Assembly: GCA_902728285.1 (NCBI GenBank)
Contig: CACVBU010000819.1
Span: forward strand, 248,001-312,000
Direction of reading: 5' to 3'
Origin: Clytia hemisphaerica
Taxonomy: Eukaryota; Cnidaria; Hydrozoa; Leptothecata; Clytiidae
DNA: 64,000 nucleotides
Below are positions 36,358 through 47,044 of this stretch, piece by piece. Numbering within the stretch: position 1 is the stretch's first letter; the number at the start of each line of letters is the position of its first letter. The notes under the pieces were generated by a model that made no database searches, was not told where the DNA came from, and saw only the letters and a list, made by a program, of their open reading frames with translations. The translations under genes and the position numbers were made by a program.

Positions 36358-37449
36358 CTAATTGTCATTGTTAAGTTCACATTTTTGTTTCATTGAACAA
36401 CATCTGAATTCTTCAAGACAGAATACCTGATCGCATTTGCTCCGGAATATCCCTTGCATGTAGTATCCTAATCTACATTTAGACCATCCTTGATCATCAA
36501 AGGATGTCCAGACATTTTGAAAGTAACATTCTCCATCTTCTGTTACTTTACCTCGTGGTCGACAACAGTAGAATCCCTCAATATTGCGAAGACCAAATCC
36601 TCTGGAAGTGCGGATTAATTTAATATAGTAACCAGAATCACACTGTGCCCAACCTTCTTTATCAAAGATATAGGTAATATCCTTCAATTTACATTCTTGT
36701 TTAGATTCAAAATTTGCCGGTGCACTTTGACAATGTCCTTGTTGGATTTTACCTATTCTTTCACCGCCTGGTGTAAAAGCACTTCTCCATAAACCAGTGA
36801 GATAGTATTCATCAGGACAGCGTGACCACCAGCTTGGTTTAAAGCCGAATGTATACCTCCAGTTTACAATCTTTGTTGAAACTTTTTTTGAAACAGCTTT
36901 CATCTCACAACATTTGAATTCTTCAAGACAATATAATTGGTTGCAGTCACTTCTGTACATGCCTTGTATATAGTAGCCAGGGTTGCATCTAGACCAGCCT
37001 TTGTGGTCAAAAGAGAACCAGATGTTGTGATTGTAGCATTTACCTTGGACGACATTCTTGGATTTTGGTTTGCAACAATGGACTCCTTTGATATTACTAA
37101 GCTCCTTACCTTTAGTGGAGTATATAGACTGAATGAAGTAACCAGGCTTACAGGAGACCCATCCTTCTTTATCAAAGATGTACCAGATGTTCAAATTATA
37201 ACAATCCATATGCTGGCAACCTGCAGTCAATTCATTGTCAGCACTTTTACAATCTCCTTGTTTGATCTTACCAATTCTGTCATCTCCATCCTTACCGCGA
37301 GCATCTCTGTATAACCCAGTCAAGAAATATCCATTAGTACAATTGGACCAACCTCCATGGTCAAATGTATTCACCCAGCTGGAAATCTTGGTTGAAACAG
37401 CTGCAGAAACAGCGCCAAGTAAGGTAATAGTTACCAGAACTCTCAACAT
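36358..37449 (-). CDS. Secreted six-module cysteine-rich protein (gene 3)
   Basis: A single coding exon of 363 residues. A signal peptide (LRVLVTITLLGAVSAA) leads straight into modules A-B-C-A-B-C with almost no spacer. A is SSWVNTFDHGGW ... GKIKQGDCKS; B is IFDKEGWVSC ... CCKPK; C is SFDHKGWSRC ... CLEEFKCCEMK; the set then repeats. The second A (NWRYTFGFKPSWWSRC) has a short insertion. The tail after the last CCSMK is KCELNNDN. The exon opens at an acceptor (CTTTCAG) only five bases before the ATG, and a matching donor (AACAG|GTAAGT, last exon base 37848) suggests a non-coding first exon upstream. A TATAAATA at about 37478-37485 is an alternative promoter. The signal peptide differs from that of genes 1 and 2, so this is an older paralogue. 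Confidence 0.9.
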   Translation of the reverse strand: MLRVLVTITLLGAVSAAVSTKISSWVNTFDHGGWSNCTNGYFLTGLYRDARGKDGDDRIGKIKQGDCKSADNELTAGCQHMDCYNLNIWYIFDKEGWVSCKPGYFIQSIYSTKGKELSNIKGVHCCKPKSKNVVQGKCYNHNIWFSFDHKGWSRCNPGYYIQGMYRSDCNQLYCLEEFKCCEMKAVSKKVSTKIVNWRYTFGFKPSWWSRCPDEYYLTGLWRSAFTPGGERIGKIQQGHCQSAPANFESKQECKLKDITYIFDKEGWAQCDSGYYIKLIRTSRGFGLRNIEGFYCCRPRGKVTEDGECYFQNVWTSFDDQGWSKCRLGYYMQGIFRSKCDQVFCLEEFRCCSMKQKCELNNDN

Positions 37450-37854
37450 TTTCTCTGAAAGACATTGAAAATAGTATTATATTTATACCTCGATGTAGAC
37501 AGATAGAGTCGAAATTTTATCAAGATAGCCCAAGTAAATCCAGTTCAGAGCTGAAACGAAACACAGACTTGCGGGTAGTAAGATACGTGAAAATTTTCGT
37601 AAAATAACTTTTACTGGAGTGACTGGAGTAATTAAAAGACGAAAGTTAGACCACTTGAAACTGTTTTCGAGGAATTATTCACTGGAGAATTGTTTAAAAA
37701 AATTAAATAGACGTAAGATGGACGCTCTGTGAAGAAACTTATGACAAAAAAATTTGAAACCAAATGGATTTTAAGAAAGGTAAAATTAATACACATAAAT
37801 TCGAACTTCAAAAACCATGTAAAAAGGTTTACAATAGCAAGACTTACCTGTTTA

Positions 37855-38351
37855 TGATCAATATGGAGTAAAGCAACATTCAAAAAAAGTACAGCTTCAA
37901 TAGTCAAACTTTCTATTTGTCATGTTGAAACGATGTAAAATCTATTTTTCCGGTATTAAAACCTTTTGGGTTGTATGAAAAGACGACAAGTATATTAAGT
38001 GTATTGACAAAATAAACAAGAAAGGCTCGCACTTTGTGAAAATCCCATGATTCTCTGCACGAAAGCACTTTTAAGAGATGTATTATTAAAATTGAAGTAG
38101 TGCCAAATGTATTCTTAACCTTGTCTTTGTCACGTCACAGGACCATTTTCCCATTTTCCCTATTTTTCATGCAAAGGTCTAAATCTCTAAACTTTTGCAA
38201 AAATCTCCGAAAAAGGCAAAAGTCTTCAAATTTAGTCTAAATTTCAAGAATTTATAACCCTTTGAAGGAGTCGATTTTTGATTTTCGTAATTTTGGAAAT
38301 ATTTGCAATTTTGATTATGCCATATCTTTCTGTAGCGAAATATATGAGCTC
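37855..38351. other. Upstream flank of gene 3, no other gene seen
   Basis: Would contain the promoter if the non-coding exon ending at 37848 is real. I see no clear TATA box here. Confidence 0.4.
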
Positions 38352-38537
38352 GCTATTATCAGTAGCGGCCTGGCTTAATTTTCTTGGTGGTGCAAACTAT
38401 GAAATTGGCGCCCCTGGTATTTTTGTCCTTGCGCCTTTGTATTTGCGCCCTCCATCATTAAGGGCTCTGACCATAGTGAATTTTTCACAATTGCCGTGTT
38501 TAAAATGTGTTTTCTGACTGATGTAACCAACAAAACT

Positions 38538-38696
38538 ATGGCATATTATACATTTTCTGTTAGACAAACTATTCCTGAATCTGAAAATTCAAAAATTTCA
38601 TTGAAAAAAATTGATGAAGAAGAAAATGAAGACTTTTGCGAGGAAGAGTATTTCAACTTTGAAGAGCTTAGTTTCGGCGAAGAAAAAACATCTTGA
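38538..38696 (+). CDS. Small acidic peptide of the TTAA element
   Basis: About 52 codons from the ATG at 38538 (an in-frame ATG at 38496 would add 14). The stretch from YTFSV to the stop is conserved with the inverted copy at 1093-1299, with only a few substitutions. It is rich in Glu and Phe (CEEEYFNFEEL). It could be the acidic N-terminal end of a piggyBac transposase whose remainder is gone, or a separate peptide. No catalytic residues are present. Confidence 0.4.
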   Translation: MAYYTFSVRQTIPESENSKISLKKIDEEENEDFCEEEYFNFEELSFGEEKTS

Positions 38697-38711
38697 AAAA
38701 TTTTTTGGTGT

Positions 38712-41103
38712 ATCTAACCGAAAGTAGTAAGAATTTGTTTTATTCTACACTGAAAAAGCAAATGAAAGTCGAAAAATGTCGGAAAGTCATATGTTTAGGA
38801 GACTTTAATGCAACCACCTCTGCGGCATGGTATAATTCCTCACTGAGAGAAAACCGTTTAATTGATAATCTCGAAGTTAACGACAACGGTCAAAGATTTC
38901 ACACCTTCTTCAACGAAACAAATCAATCAGTACTTAATACATGGTTTACCCACAAGAAATGCAGAAGGGTAACCTGGCACTCACCAGACGGAAAAACTCA
39001 AAAAGTATACGATTTTATTTTATCGTGTAGCTGGATTAGACAGTATGTTAAAAACTGCAGAGTTTACAACAGCTTCGACTTCGACAGCGACCATCGACTC
39101 GTAACAGCCATAATGAAAACCCCGACTTCTAAAGCTGCTCGATTCATCAATAGAAAGAAAATAAAGCAACCCCTCAAACACAATCTATCAGCCCTGAAAG
39201 ATCAAACAATTGCAACAAACTTTAAAACTATGGCAATTAATAGGTTGAATTCTTAGTCTTAGACGTAGACAACAACACCCTCAACAACAGCCTTCTGAAA
39301 GCAATAAACGATGCTGCAACCGAAACCCTCCCAAAGAAAGTGAACAATGTCTCACGTCAACCCTGGCATAATGATGATAAATTGAATGAACTGTTTAACC
39401 TCAGAGATAAACTTGTTACTGAGAATGCAAATATAAATTCTATCAAAGCTGTACGAAAGAAAATTCGTTATCGTGCCAAACACCTCAAAGAATGTTTATC
39501 TTAAACAAGAAGCAGACCAGATCAACCAACTGGCCATTAACAGAGAAATCGAAAAACTTTTTTCAAAGAGCCAAAAATCAAAATAGTACTCTTAAACCAG
39601 TCCCGAGTTCATGTGATCCAAATAAACTTCTTGAACATTTCAAATCTCATTTTAACCCCCCGCAACGACCAGATGAAACAATGCCAAACGAATTGCGAAA
39701 TGATCATGATAATCTCCCTCGTTTTATTCAAGAACTTCGTCAAATATCAGCAAACACAGATATTGAAGACAGCCCACCCACTATTGAAGAAATCCAAAAA
39801 CAAATCGCTAGCTTAAAAAACAATAAGGCTAATAATGACGTAGATCCTGAACTTCTAAAACTATGCGATGATCCCGTCTTATCACAAATAATCCACCATA
39901 TTACAACAAACCTATGGATGAATAATGATATCCCAGAAGCATGGAGCAACTCGCGCCTTAAAACTCTTTGGAAAAATAAAGGTTCCAAACAAGACCCCTC
40001 AAAATATAGAGGGATCAGCATAGGGTCAACAATATGCAAACTTGTGACTAACATTATCTTAAGTCGCCTGCAACCGTGGTATGAAGCTCAACTTAGTGAT
40101 GAGCAAAACGGTTTCAGGAAAGATAGAGGGACGACGGACGGCATTTTTGAACTGAAACGTGTACAGCAAATCACTAACCGAAAGAAGCAGCCCCTCTTCC
40201 TACTGTTTGTAGATTTATCTGCAGCATTTGATCACATTCCGAGACATTGGTTATTCGAATCAATCAAAATGCGATTTCCCGATAACAATCTACCACCACT
40301 GTTCACCATACTCGAACAACTCTACAAACAGACAACTCTCACTTTCCAGGAATCAAATACCTTTCAAACTACATCAGGAGTCCGCCAAGGAGGCCCAGAG
40401 AGCCCGTTCCTCTTTCATTCACTTTGAGGAACCGAATACCGGTGACATCGAGATTAATTACCGTATTCAACAGGCGACTAACAAATTTGCAGAAATGACC
40501 AACCTTCTTCAAAATTTCAATGTCCATTTGAAAACTCGTATCATCTTCTTAAATAGTTATGTACGTAGTCGCTTAATCTACTCATGCCAAAATTGGAATT
40601 TATATTCAAGCCAACTTGAGCGACTAAACGTCACATATCGTCGATTCCTACGTCGAATGATTAGAGGTGGTTTTCGTTTCGTAAATGAGTCTAACAACGA
40701 TTTCCGTTATCAGGTAACCAACAAAAGACTCCATGAAATATGTGGTACATCAGATTTGTCCAATTTCATTGGAAAACAGCAGCTGGAATATGCTAAACAT
40801 GTTATTCGTATGACCCACGAGCGTTCCATTAAACTGTTGATGTTCAACGATGATAAGTATACGAAACGTGGAAGACCATTTAAAACTTTGCTAGATCAAG
40901 TAACTGATCAAAACTCCCTTACAACAGATGGTCTTTGCAACAGTGCTATGTTGAGAAAATGATTTTCTAATATATTTTTTGTAGTTGTTCTTGCTGATAT
41001 GATGATCGGTGGGAAGTATCTTGCAATCCAGATCAGCTGATCTGGATTTCTCGATGCTTCCCACCCCTATAGTACTAGTCATAGTATTTTGGTAAAATTT
41101 ATA
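38712..41103 (+). mobile_element. Non-LTR retrotransposon copy A, defective
   Basis: The copy is 5' truncated inside an endonuclease/exonuclease/phosphatase-type endonuclease (CLGDFNATTS, then SDHRLV near residue 135 of the frame at 38693-39256). The frame shifts after 39256, and reverse transcriptase motifs follow at 39492-40427 (NGFRKDRGT, FVDLSAAFDHIP, SGVRQGGPESPF). A deletion at about 40420 removes the YADD catalytic box and joins directly to the C-terminal region (40430-40962). Frames are therefore broken and the copy cannot be active. The 3' end is a hairpin followed by a (TA)n tail. The endonuclease plus RT layout fits an RTE/CR1-like clade; I cannot decide which. Confidence 0.85.
41008..41065 (+). 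other. 3' hairpin of non-LTR copy A
   Basis: GGTGGGAAGTATC pairs with GATGCTTCCCACC, with a strong inner stem around CCAGATCAGCTGATCTGG. It stands about 40 bases before the (TA)n tail. Copy B has a hairpin of different sequence in the same place. Confidence 0.75.
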
Positions 41104-42329
41104 TATATATTACCGAACAATAAAAATTTTTGCGGAAAATTTTTGTAAATGCTTCTTTGTCTCGAAATCTTCAAAATAGTGGTTTTTCATCAATTTTTCA
41201 TCTGGATTTTGCTTAAAAAAACATTCATAACTTTTGACACATCTTTTTAGAAAAATTTTCCGCAAAATTTGAAATAGTTCAATTCTTTGCGGAAAATTGG
41301 AAAAAAGTTCGAAACAAAAAGCTTAATTACCCATTAAAACTTAGCACTTTTTATAAAAGAAGGTGATGAAACATATTATTAACGTCTTTTTAAAGTTCAT
41401 AACGTCATTTTTGCAATTAAGTTCTTAATTACTCTTAAGGGGTTTGATTAAAAAGCAATTTATAAAGGCAATTCTTTGTTAAAAGTGTTAAGGAATCTAA
41501 AACATAACTTTTATATTCAGATACTAAAATCTATTTTCTGACTATGGTCAGAGCCCTTAAGTGAAAATACTAAACTGTAAGAGCAGTGACTGGTTTAGCC
41601 TGGGTATCCAGACTCAAAATTTCAGAAAAAAACACTCTTACCTCAACATACAAAGTTTCTAAAATTCTAGAGTCTGGTGCAACTAAAAAAGTTGGGTACA
41701 GTTTGTTTGATACAGCCTGTGAGTGAACCCTTGTTGACCGACTATCAAAACTTTGTAAACCCAGGCAGACACACATAATTAACTTACTGTAAAACCTCTT
41801 TTACAAACTCAAAAAACTTTCAAAACTACTTTAAGAAAAAAATTAACATTGTACTCATATAAAGCGCTATAAACGTGCCGAAGGGCGCCAAATTGTCCAA
41901 TTAAACATCAACAAAATTTTGGCGCCCCCTTAAAAAGCTCTTTTGGCGCCCCTCTCAGATCTTTCTGGGTGGTGCACTGCACACCCTGCACCCCCTGCCA
42001 GGCCGCCACTGGCTATTATGTCTAAATAATGGGGAATGTATGTCGAATCTAGTAACAGAACTTGTAAATAGACTTATTTACTGTAGTCTAATATAAGGTA
42101 TTCCCTAGGGAACATAATCGATTGATTACTAATAAAAAACACACGCGTGGAAGCATTTTGTCCATAAAAAGAAACAAAGTACCGAATTGAAATTGAAATT
42201 GATTTTTTCCGTTCTTTCTTGATTGAACCAATTAATATGGCGCCCTGTGTCGAAATAAGAATATTTTTATGAAGATTAAGTTGATTTGTCATCCCGCTCG
42301 TGTCAACAAAATAATCTGGAACTGTTGTT

Positions 42330-42590
42330 GAGGCCCCCCAGTGTTTTGCGTGATGGCGTGATTGGGACTTTTTTCTTGCGTGATGGCGTGATTAGAGATT
42401 ATTTTTGGCGTGGGCACGATCAAGACTTTGGCGTGATGCGTAATAGGGCAAAAATTTGAGCCGTGATGCGTGATTTGGGCTATTTTTCGCTATTTTTTGC
42501 GTGATGACAAATTTTAGCGATTTTCGTGATGCGTGATGGAGAAAATTTTTTTGCGTGATGGCGTGATTAGGGGTGCCGCTGGGGGGCCTC
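42330..42590. mobile_element. MITE with GCGTGATGGCGTGATT words
   Basis: AGGCCCCCCAG and CTGGGGGGCCT bound the element, and GTTGTT lies on both flanks. GCGTGAT recurs about a dozen times inside at irregular spacing. Confidence 0.65.
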
Positions 42591-42790
42591 GTTGTTTGTA
42601 TTATCTGCATTTCTTAGACAATGTTATCGTTCAAACTTTCATACGATTTCATAATGGCGCAATGATATTATAAGCTATAAATATAAAACCTGCGACAGGT
42701 TTACGGATATAAAATCTGCGACAGGCTTACGGAATGGAAAAATTCATATAGGATATGAAAAATATCGGAGTTTTTGAAATAAATGGAAAC

Positions 42791-43247
42791 TCGGGGTACC
42801 TAAGGCACTCCCCAATGGTTGCATGAGGTTCCGCCCCTTAACGTAAATGTTTTTTAAGTTCTTTCGAAGCATTTCGATATAGAAAATGAAATAGGGCATG
42901 GTCCCACAGATGGTCCCACTTTCTGAAATATCGAAAAATTTTGAAAAAACCTTTTTTAGCCAACTTTCATGATTTTGATGACGTCACAGAAATAAGAACT
43001 TGAATACCTTCTGTTAGGAGAAAGCTTTTGACTTCAAATTTTCTTTTTATGACGTCACCAAAATGAGGCGAAAATGAGATTTTCTCGAAATTTTTCAATT
43101 ATCTAGCAAGTGGTACTATCTGACCATGTTCCCATCCCATTTTCTATATCGAAACGCTTCAAAAACACCTAAAAAACATTTATGTTAAGAGGGCCCTTAA
43201 GAGGTGGAACCTCATGCGACCATTGGGGAGTGCCTTAGGTAACCCGA
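42791..43247. mobile_element. MITE with TCGGGGTACC ends
   Basis: TACCTAAGGCACTCCCCAATGG at the left is matched by CCATTGGGGAGTGCCTTA at the right. The arms extend over 100 bp and include TTTCTATATCGAAAC. GAAAC flanks both sides (42786-42790, 43248-43252). Confidence 0.75.
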
Positions 43248-43252
43248 GAAAC

Positions 43253-44978
43253 AGCTCATATAAAGTTCATTTTGTTTTGAAAAAAACTCTTAAAAAGGGG
43301 TCGCTTACGATCCTTGAGCATATTAAAGATACTCATTTGTCCTAGACTGTAGCTAAGTATCATGAAAGCGTGTAAACAATGAAGATCTTCACTGCTGAAA
43401 AGTTCTCAATCAGTGTAGTTCTAACTACACCCTTTAATGAGTTACTTAACTTCCTTTCGACTCCTCATTTGAGGAAATCCTTTCACAAGAAATGAGATAT
43501 TCTCCAATGTAGAGTAATCAGATTAACTGGAAACCAACCCTCATACCGATATTGATATGTCACCAAAACCTTCCTATGGTATCGAATGACGTCACCTTTT
43601 AAGTATTTCATTATATAATTATCGCAAACTGTAGTCCAATATATTTCAAATTGAATTGGAAAAATGTGGTCCTTAACGGCACTAAACAGGCCTTAACCTG
43701 CAAAGGGTTTGTATCCCATAATAATTAAAAAGGGAGTTTGTGCCAGTTATTTAAGAATTTTTGACTCACAGTTAACACTAGTGAGCCTATTTAGGCAGAA
43801 TATGGTCAGATTTTGCATAATCTAACACCCTTAGAGTGACAATTTTCCTATCTTTGCTCATTTCGACCCTTACAGTGCACTTTGGGAAGCTTAGAAAAGG
43901 GACCCTTAAGGACCGCATGTACAGTAGGTCGTTTACGTCGAGTGCCCACCCACCGGGATCGGGTTCCAAGATACATAATCCTTGCTCGAGTAACTAACAA
44001 TCAAATCAGCTGGTGGAAAGAATCCCTAAAAGAAGCCTAATTTCAAGCCCTGGGGAAAAGTCACCTGAGGAACAGAATTTTGAATTTTGGAACCTGATAG
44101 TTGGGTGTAGATATAGCTCTACAATCATCGGCATTATATATGGGAAAAAACAATTTCGCTCCAAATTTTGTTTTAACTCTGAGTTTAAACATGACATTTA
44201 ACACTTAGGAGTTTAGGGTCTGAGGATCCTAAAGCTTGGAAAGAGTTCCACCGGGTTTCATTAGGCTAGAGAATATAGAAATATTTTAATTCTGCAAATG
44301 TTAAAATACCCAGTCAACACTTAGACCATATTTCTAGCTCTTACAAGAAAATCTGTTATACTTTTACAGGTTGTATTGCAAGGTTGACCTGGGTCTCTCT
44401 CACAGTACACTGGAAAAATATCAATGAATGAAGAAAGCAGTGTTATAAAACTTGAATTTCCGAACCGATTCATGTATTTCCTGAATTTTTTGAAAAGTTT
44501 GATTTTATGGAAAAAATTAAGTCGACAAGGAAATTAACTATATAACTTATCAGGAAATTGAATTGCTTGGTATAGTTAGCTCGTTTTAGGAAATTAAAAT
44601 GGTTGCACTAAAATTTTTGAGTTTTAACGATCGATAACGACATTCTTTTAAGCTTTGACACCTTCATAATATCCTTATTTTTATGGTATAGGAAATCTGC
44701 AATAAGGCCATGACAAGAATATATCTTGGCATTAACTCCGCCTAGACTAGATTCTGATTGGATTGAGGAAATATTTAATGATCAAATCAGCACTTTTACC
44801 TTCCTAGATTCTCACGCGTCGAAACTGCAGATTTTTCCAAATCGATTCAGTGACCTTTGCCGTCCTCAAAACAAAGCACAAATAAACAAACTGTACCATT
44901 AAGAATTGTGGCCTTTATAACAAAGTCAGTAAATATAAATGTAGCTCTATATTTTCTGGAAAGGACCGAAAAGTAAAA
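43253..44978. other. No gene seen; MITE fragment near 43800-43970
   Basis: Around 43826-43970 the phrases CCCTTAGAGTG, CCCTTACAGTGCA and GACCGCATGTAC match the G-run MITE family, but the ends are decayed. The remainder is AT-rich and unassigned. Confidence 0.5.
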
Positions 44979-44982
44979 TTAA

Positions 44983-45821
44983 AGTCTATTCACGATAAGT
45001 GTGCACTCTTTTTTCTTTTACCTATAACTTTTGAAGGAATTCTTCAATCTTTAGAAATTTGGTATCATTGGAAAGATATTAGCGAGTGGAACAATTTAAA
45101 ATCAAAAAATCTTTAAAAAAATTCCAAAAATGAAGATGAAAATGAAGAAGAAAAAAATGAAGATCTTGTAGAAAAGTGCTATAACTTTCATTTTCACTGG
45201 AGAGATTCAGTTGTGATGAAGTTTTTATAAGATGCTCACATAATTGGTTATTCAAAACAATAGAGATGATGCGTTCTTTAGAAAAATATAATAAAAGTTT
45301 TTATTTGAATAGTTAACGACCAATCCAATGACAAAAATTCTTGTAAAATGTTCATCTTGACCCGAGAGATTCTTTGATCTTAGGAGATCATCACTGTGAA
45401 GAAATTTCATTAAAATATTTATTCAATATAAAGTTATGATACAAAGTTAATAAGTGATTGACCCCAAAAAACACAAAAAACTGCAGAAAACAGCGTTTTT
45501 AGACGTCAATCAGCTTATAACTTAGTTTGATATTTTTTGACTGAATGATTATTTTTGAGAATTTTTTCCACAGTGATGACGTTCGATGATCAAGAATTTC
45601 ACTTCAGGGAAAATGATAGTTATAGCACTTTTCTACAAGATCTTCATTTTTTTCTTCTTCATTTTCATCTTCATTTTTAGAATTTTTTTGAAGATTTTTT
45701 TATTTCAAATTGTTCCACTCACTAATATCTTTCCAATGATACCAAATTTATAAAGATTGAAGAATTCCTTCAAAAGTTATAGGTAAATGAAAAAAGAGTG
45801 CACACTTATCGTGAATAGACT
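44983..45821. mobile_element. TTAA-flanked foldback element
   Basis: AGTCTATTCACGATAAG and CTTATCGTGAATAGACT bound the element, with TTAA at 44979-44982 and 45822-45825. The arms are about 250 bp and highly similar, including TGAAGATCTTGTAG. No coding frame. Confidence 0.8.
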
Positions 45822-45825
45822 TTAA

Positions 45826-46949
45826 TACCATCGATACTTTCTTCAAACAAACATCTCTTCATCAGAAGCCCTGGGAAAATCATTTAACAATCATTGTTGT
45901 GGATTGAATTAAATGACAACCGGTAACAAACTTTTCAGCAAAATAATGGTTCCCGCCAGGTATGTGATACAGTAGTCTGAATCTTAGACCTCTGTAGAAA
46001 ATGAGCAAGAGTAAAAAATATGTCAGTAATCTAGAGACAGGGGTATGTTCACAAGCATGCTTGTCCAATGTATTTTCTTTGAATTTGAATTTGAATTCCA
46101 GATCTATTGAGGTGTAATTAAAATTAAAGGAAATTATTTTTACCTGCGTCTCTCTCCGAATTTTATGCAATCCATTATGTAAAAGAATATTAATTAAATT
46201 ATGTTAAAATTGGTCTATTTTTTGTCGAAGCAATAAAAAATCTAAATTTGTTTGGCACAACACAAACTTTCAAGAGCGACGTGTCAGCTATAAATTTTGA
46301 TTTTTGACATCGACAAAAGCTGCCAAAAATTAATGGACATCTTATTAAATTGATGAACCCCCATTTTTAATTGTTTATACACCAATTTAAAACGCTGATT
46401 AATTAGATTGTAAATATTTTAAAAGCCACCCATCCCACAGAACGTATTAGCCCTTCAATTTCTTTGCGGGAATGCATCAACTAGCAGTTGGATGGAGCTA
46501 CGTCAAATCAGCACAATAATGTCCAATTAATGTCACGCTAACGCCCATGAATGTACTGAATGTTATATGAACGTAGAAGCAATTCATGGTATTATTCAGC
46601 TGGAATAAAAGTTTTTTCCGAAACAAAAACGTAGCCAAGAAAATTCTCAAAAAAATTCAGATTTTGCGTAGGTTGGTGTCTATTTTAAACCTTTTTTCCA
46701 ACTAGCTACGTGAAATCAAAAATGCGTTTAAATTATTCTGACTCATGCAACAAACTTCTGAAATATTCCATTGAGAAGACATCAAGATGCTTTATATGAA
46801 TAATTTCATCTTGTTTTAGAAAACTTTTATTTTAAGAAGGTCAATAATGCTGACCTTCTAATTTTGATCTCTTTTTGATGATGATAGATAATAAGTGAGG
46901 AAGTGTATACTTGGCCATTATTAGCATTTTTAAAACACGATCAATTCTT
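45826..46949. other. No gene seen
   Basis: A minus frame at 45880-46170 has no recognisable domain. I see no exon with convincing splice signals. Confidence 0.45.
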
Positions 46950-47043
46950 CCCAGCTAGAACACAACGTTTCAATATTCATCTAACGTTATACGGACGTTG
47001 TGAAGGTTAGATAAACGTCGAAACAACGTTGTGTGCCAGCTGG
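46950..47043. mobile_element. 94-bp hairpin MITE, copy 1
   Basis: CCCAGCTAGAACACAACGTT at the left pairs with AACGTTGTGTGCCAGCTGGG at the right. A similar 92-bp element is at 54052-54143, and a half copy is near 56672-56700. Confidence 0.65.
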
Positions 47044-47044
47044 G

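Larger units (their letters stand above)
38462..41556. mobile_element. TTAA-flanked (piggyBac-type) element, copy 2
   Basis: The ends are GGGCTCTGACCATAGT and ACTATGGTCAGAGCCC, with TTAA duplicated at 38458-38461 and 41557-41560. The empty site is directly visible in the hAT copy at 34294-35097. The interior carries a small acidic frame and is itself interrupted by a non-LTR retrotransposon; the sequence resumes at TACCGAACAATAAAAA near 41110, as in the copy at 856-3626. Confidence 0.88.
38360..42011. mobile_element. hAT-like element, copy 2, host of nested insertions
   Basis: The left 100 bases and right ~180 bases match the 34294-35097 element, and GCTATTAT is exactly duplicated at 38352-38359 and 42012-42019. 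The CATCATTAAGTGAAAATAC phrase of copy 1 is split here at its TTAA by the element at 38462-41556. Without that insertion this copy would be about 0.55 kb. Confidence 0.88.

Noticed and set aside
38693..40962. Functional host endonuclease and reverse transcriptase genes.
   Set aside because: 5' truncated, frameshifted, missing the YADD box and carrying a retrotransposon 3' tail.
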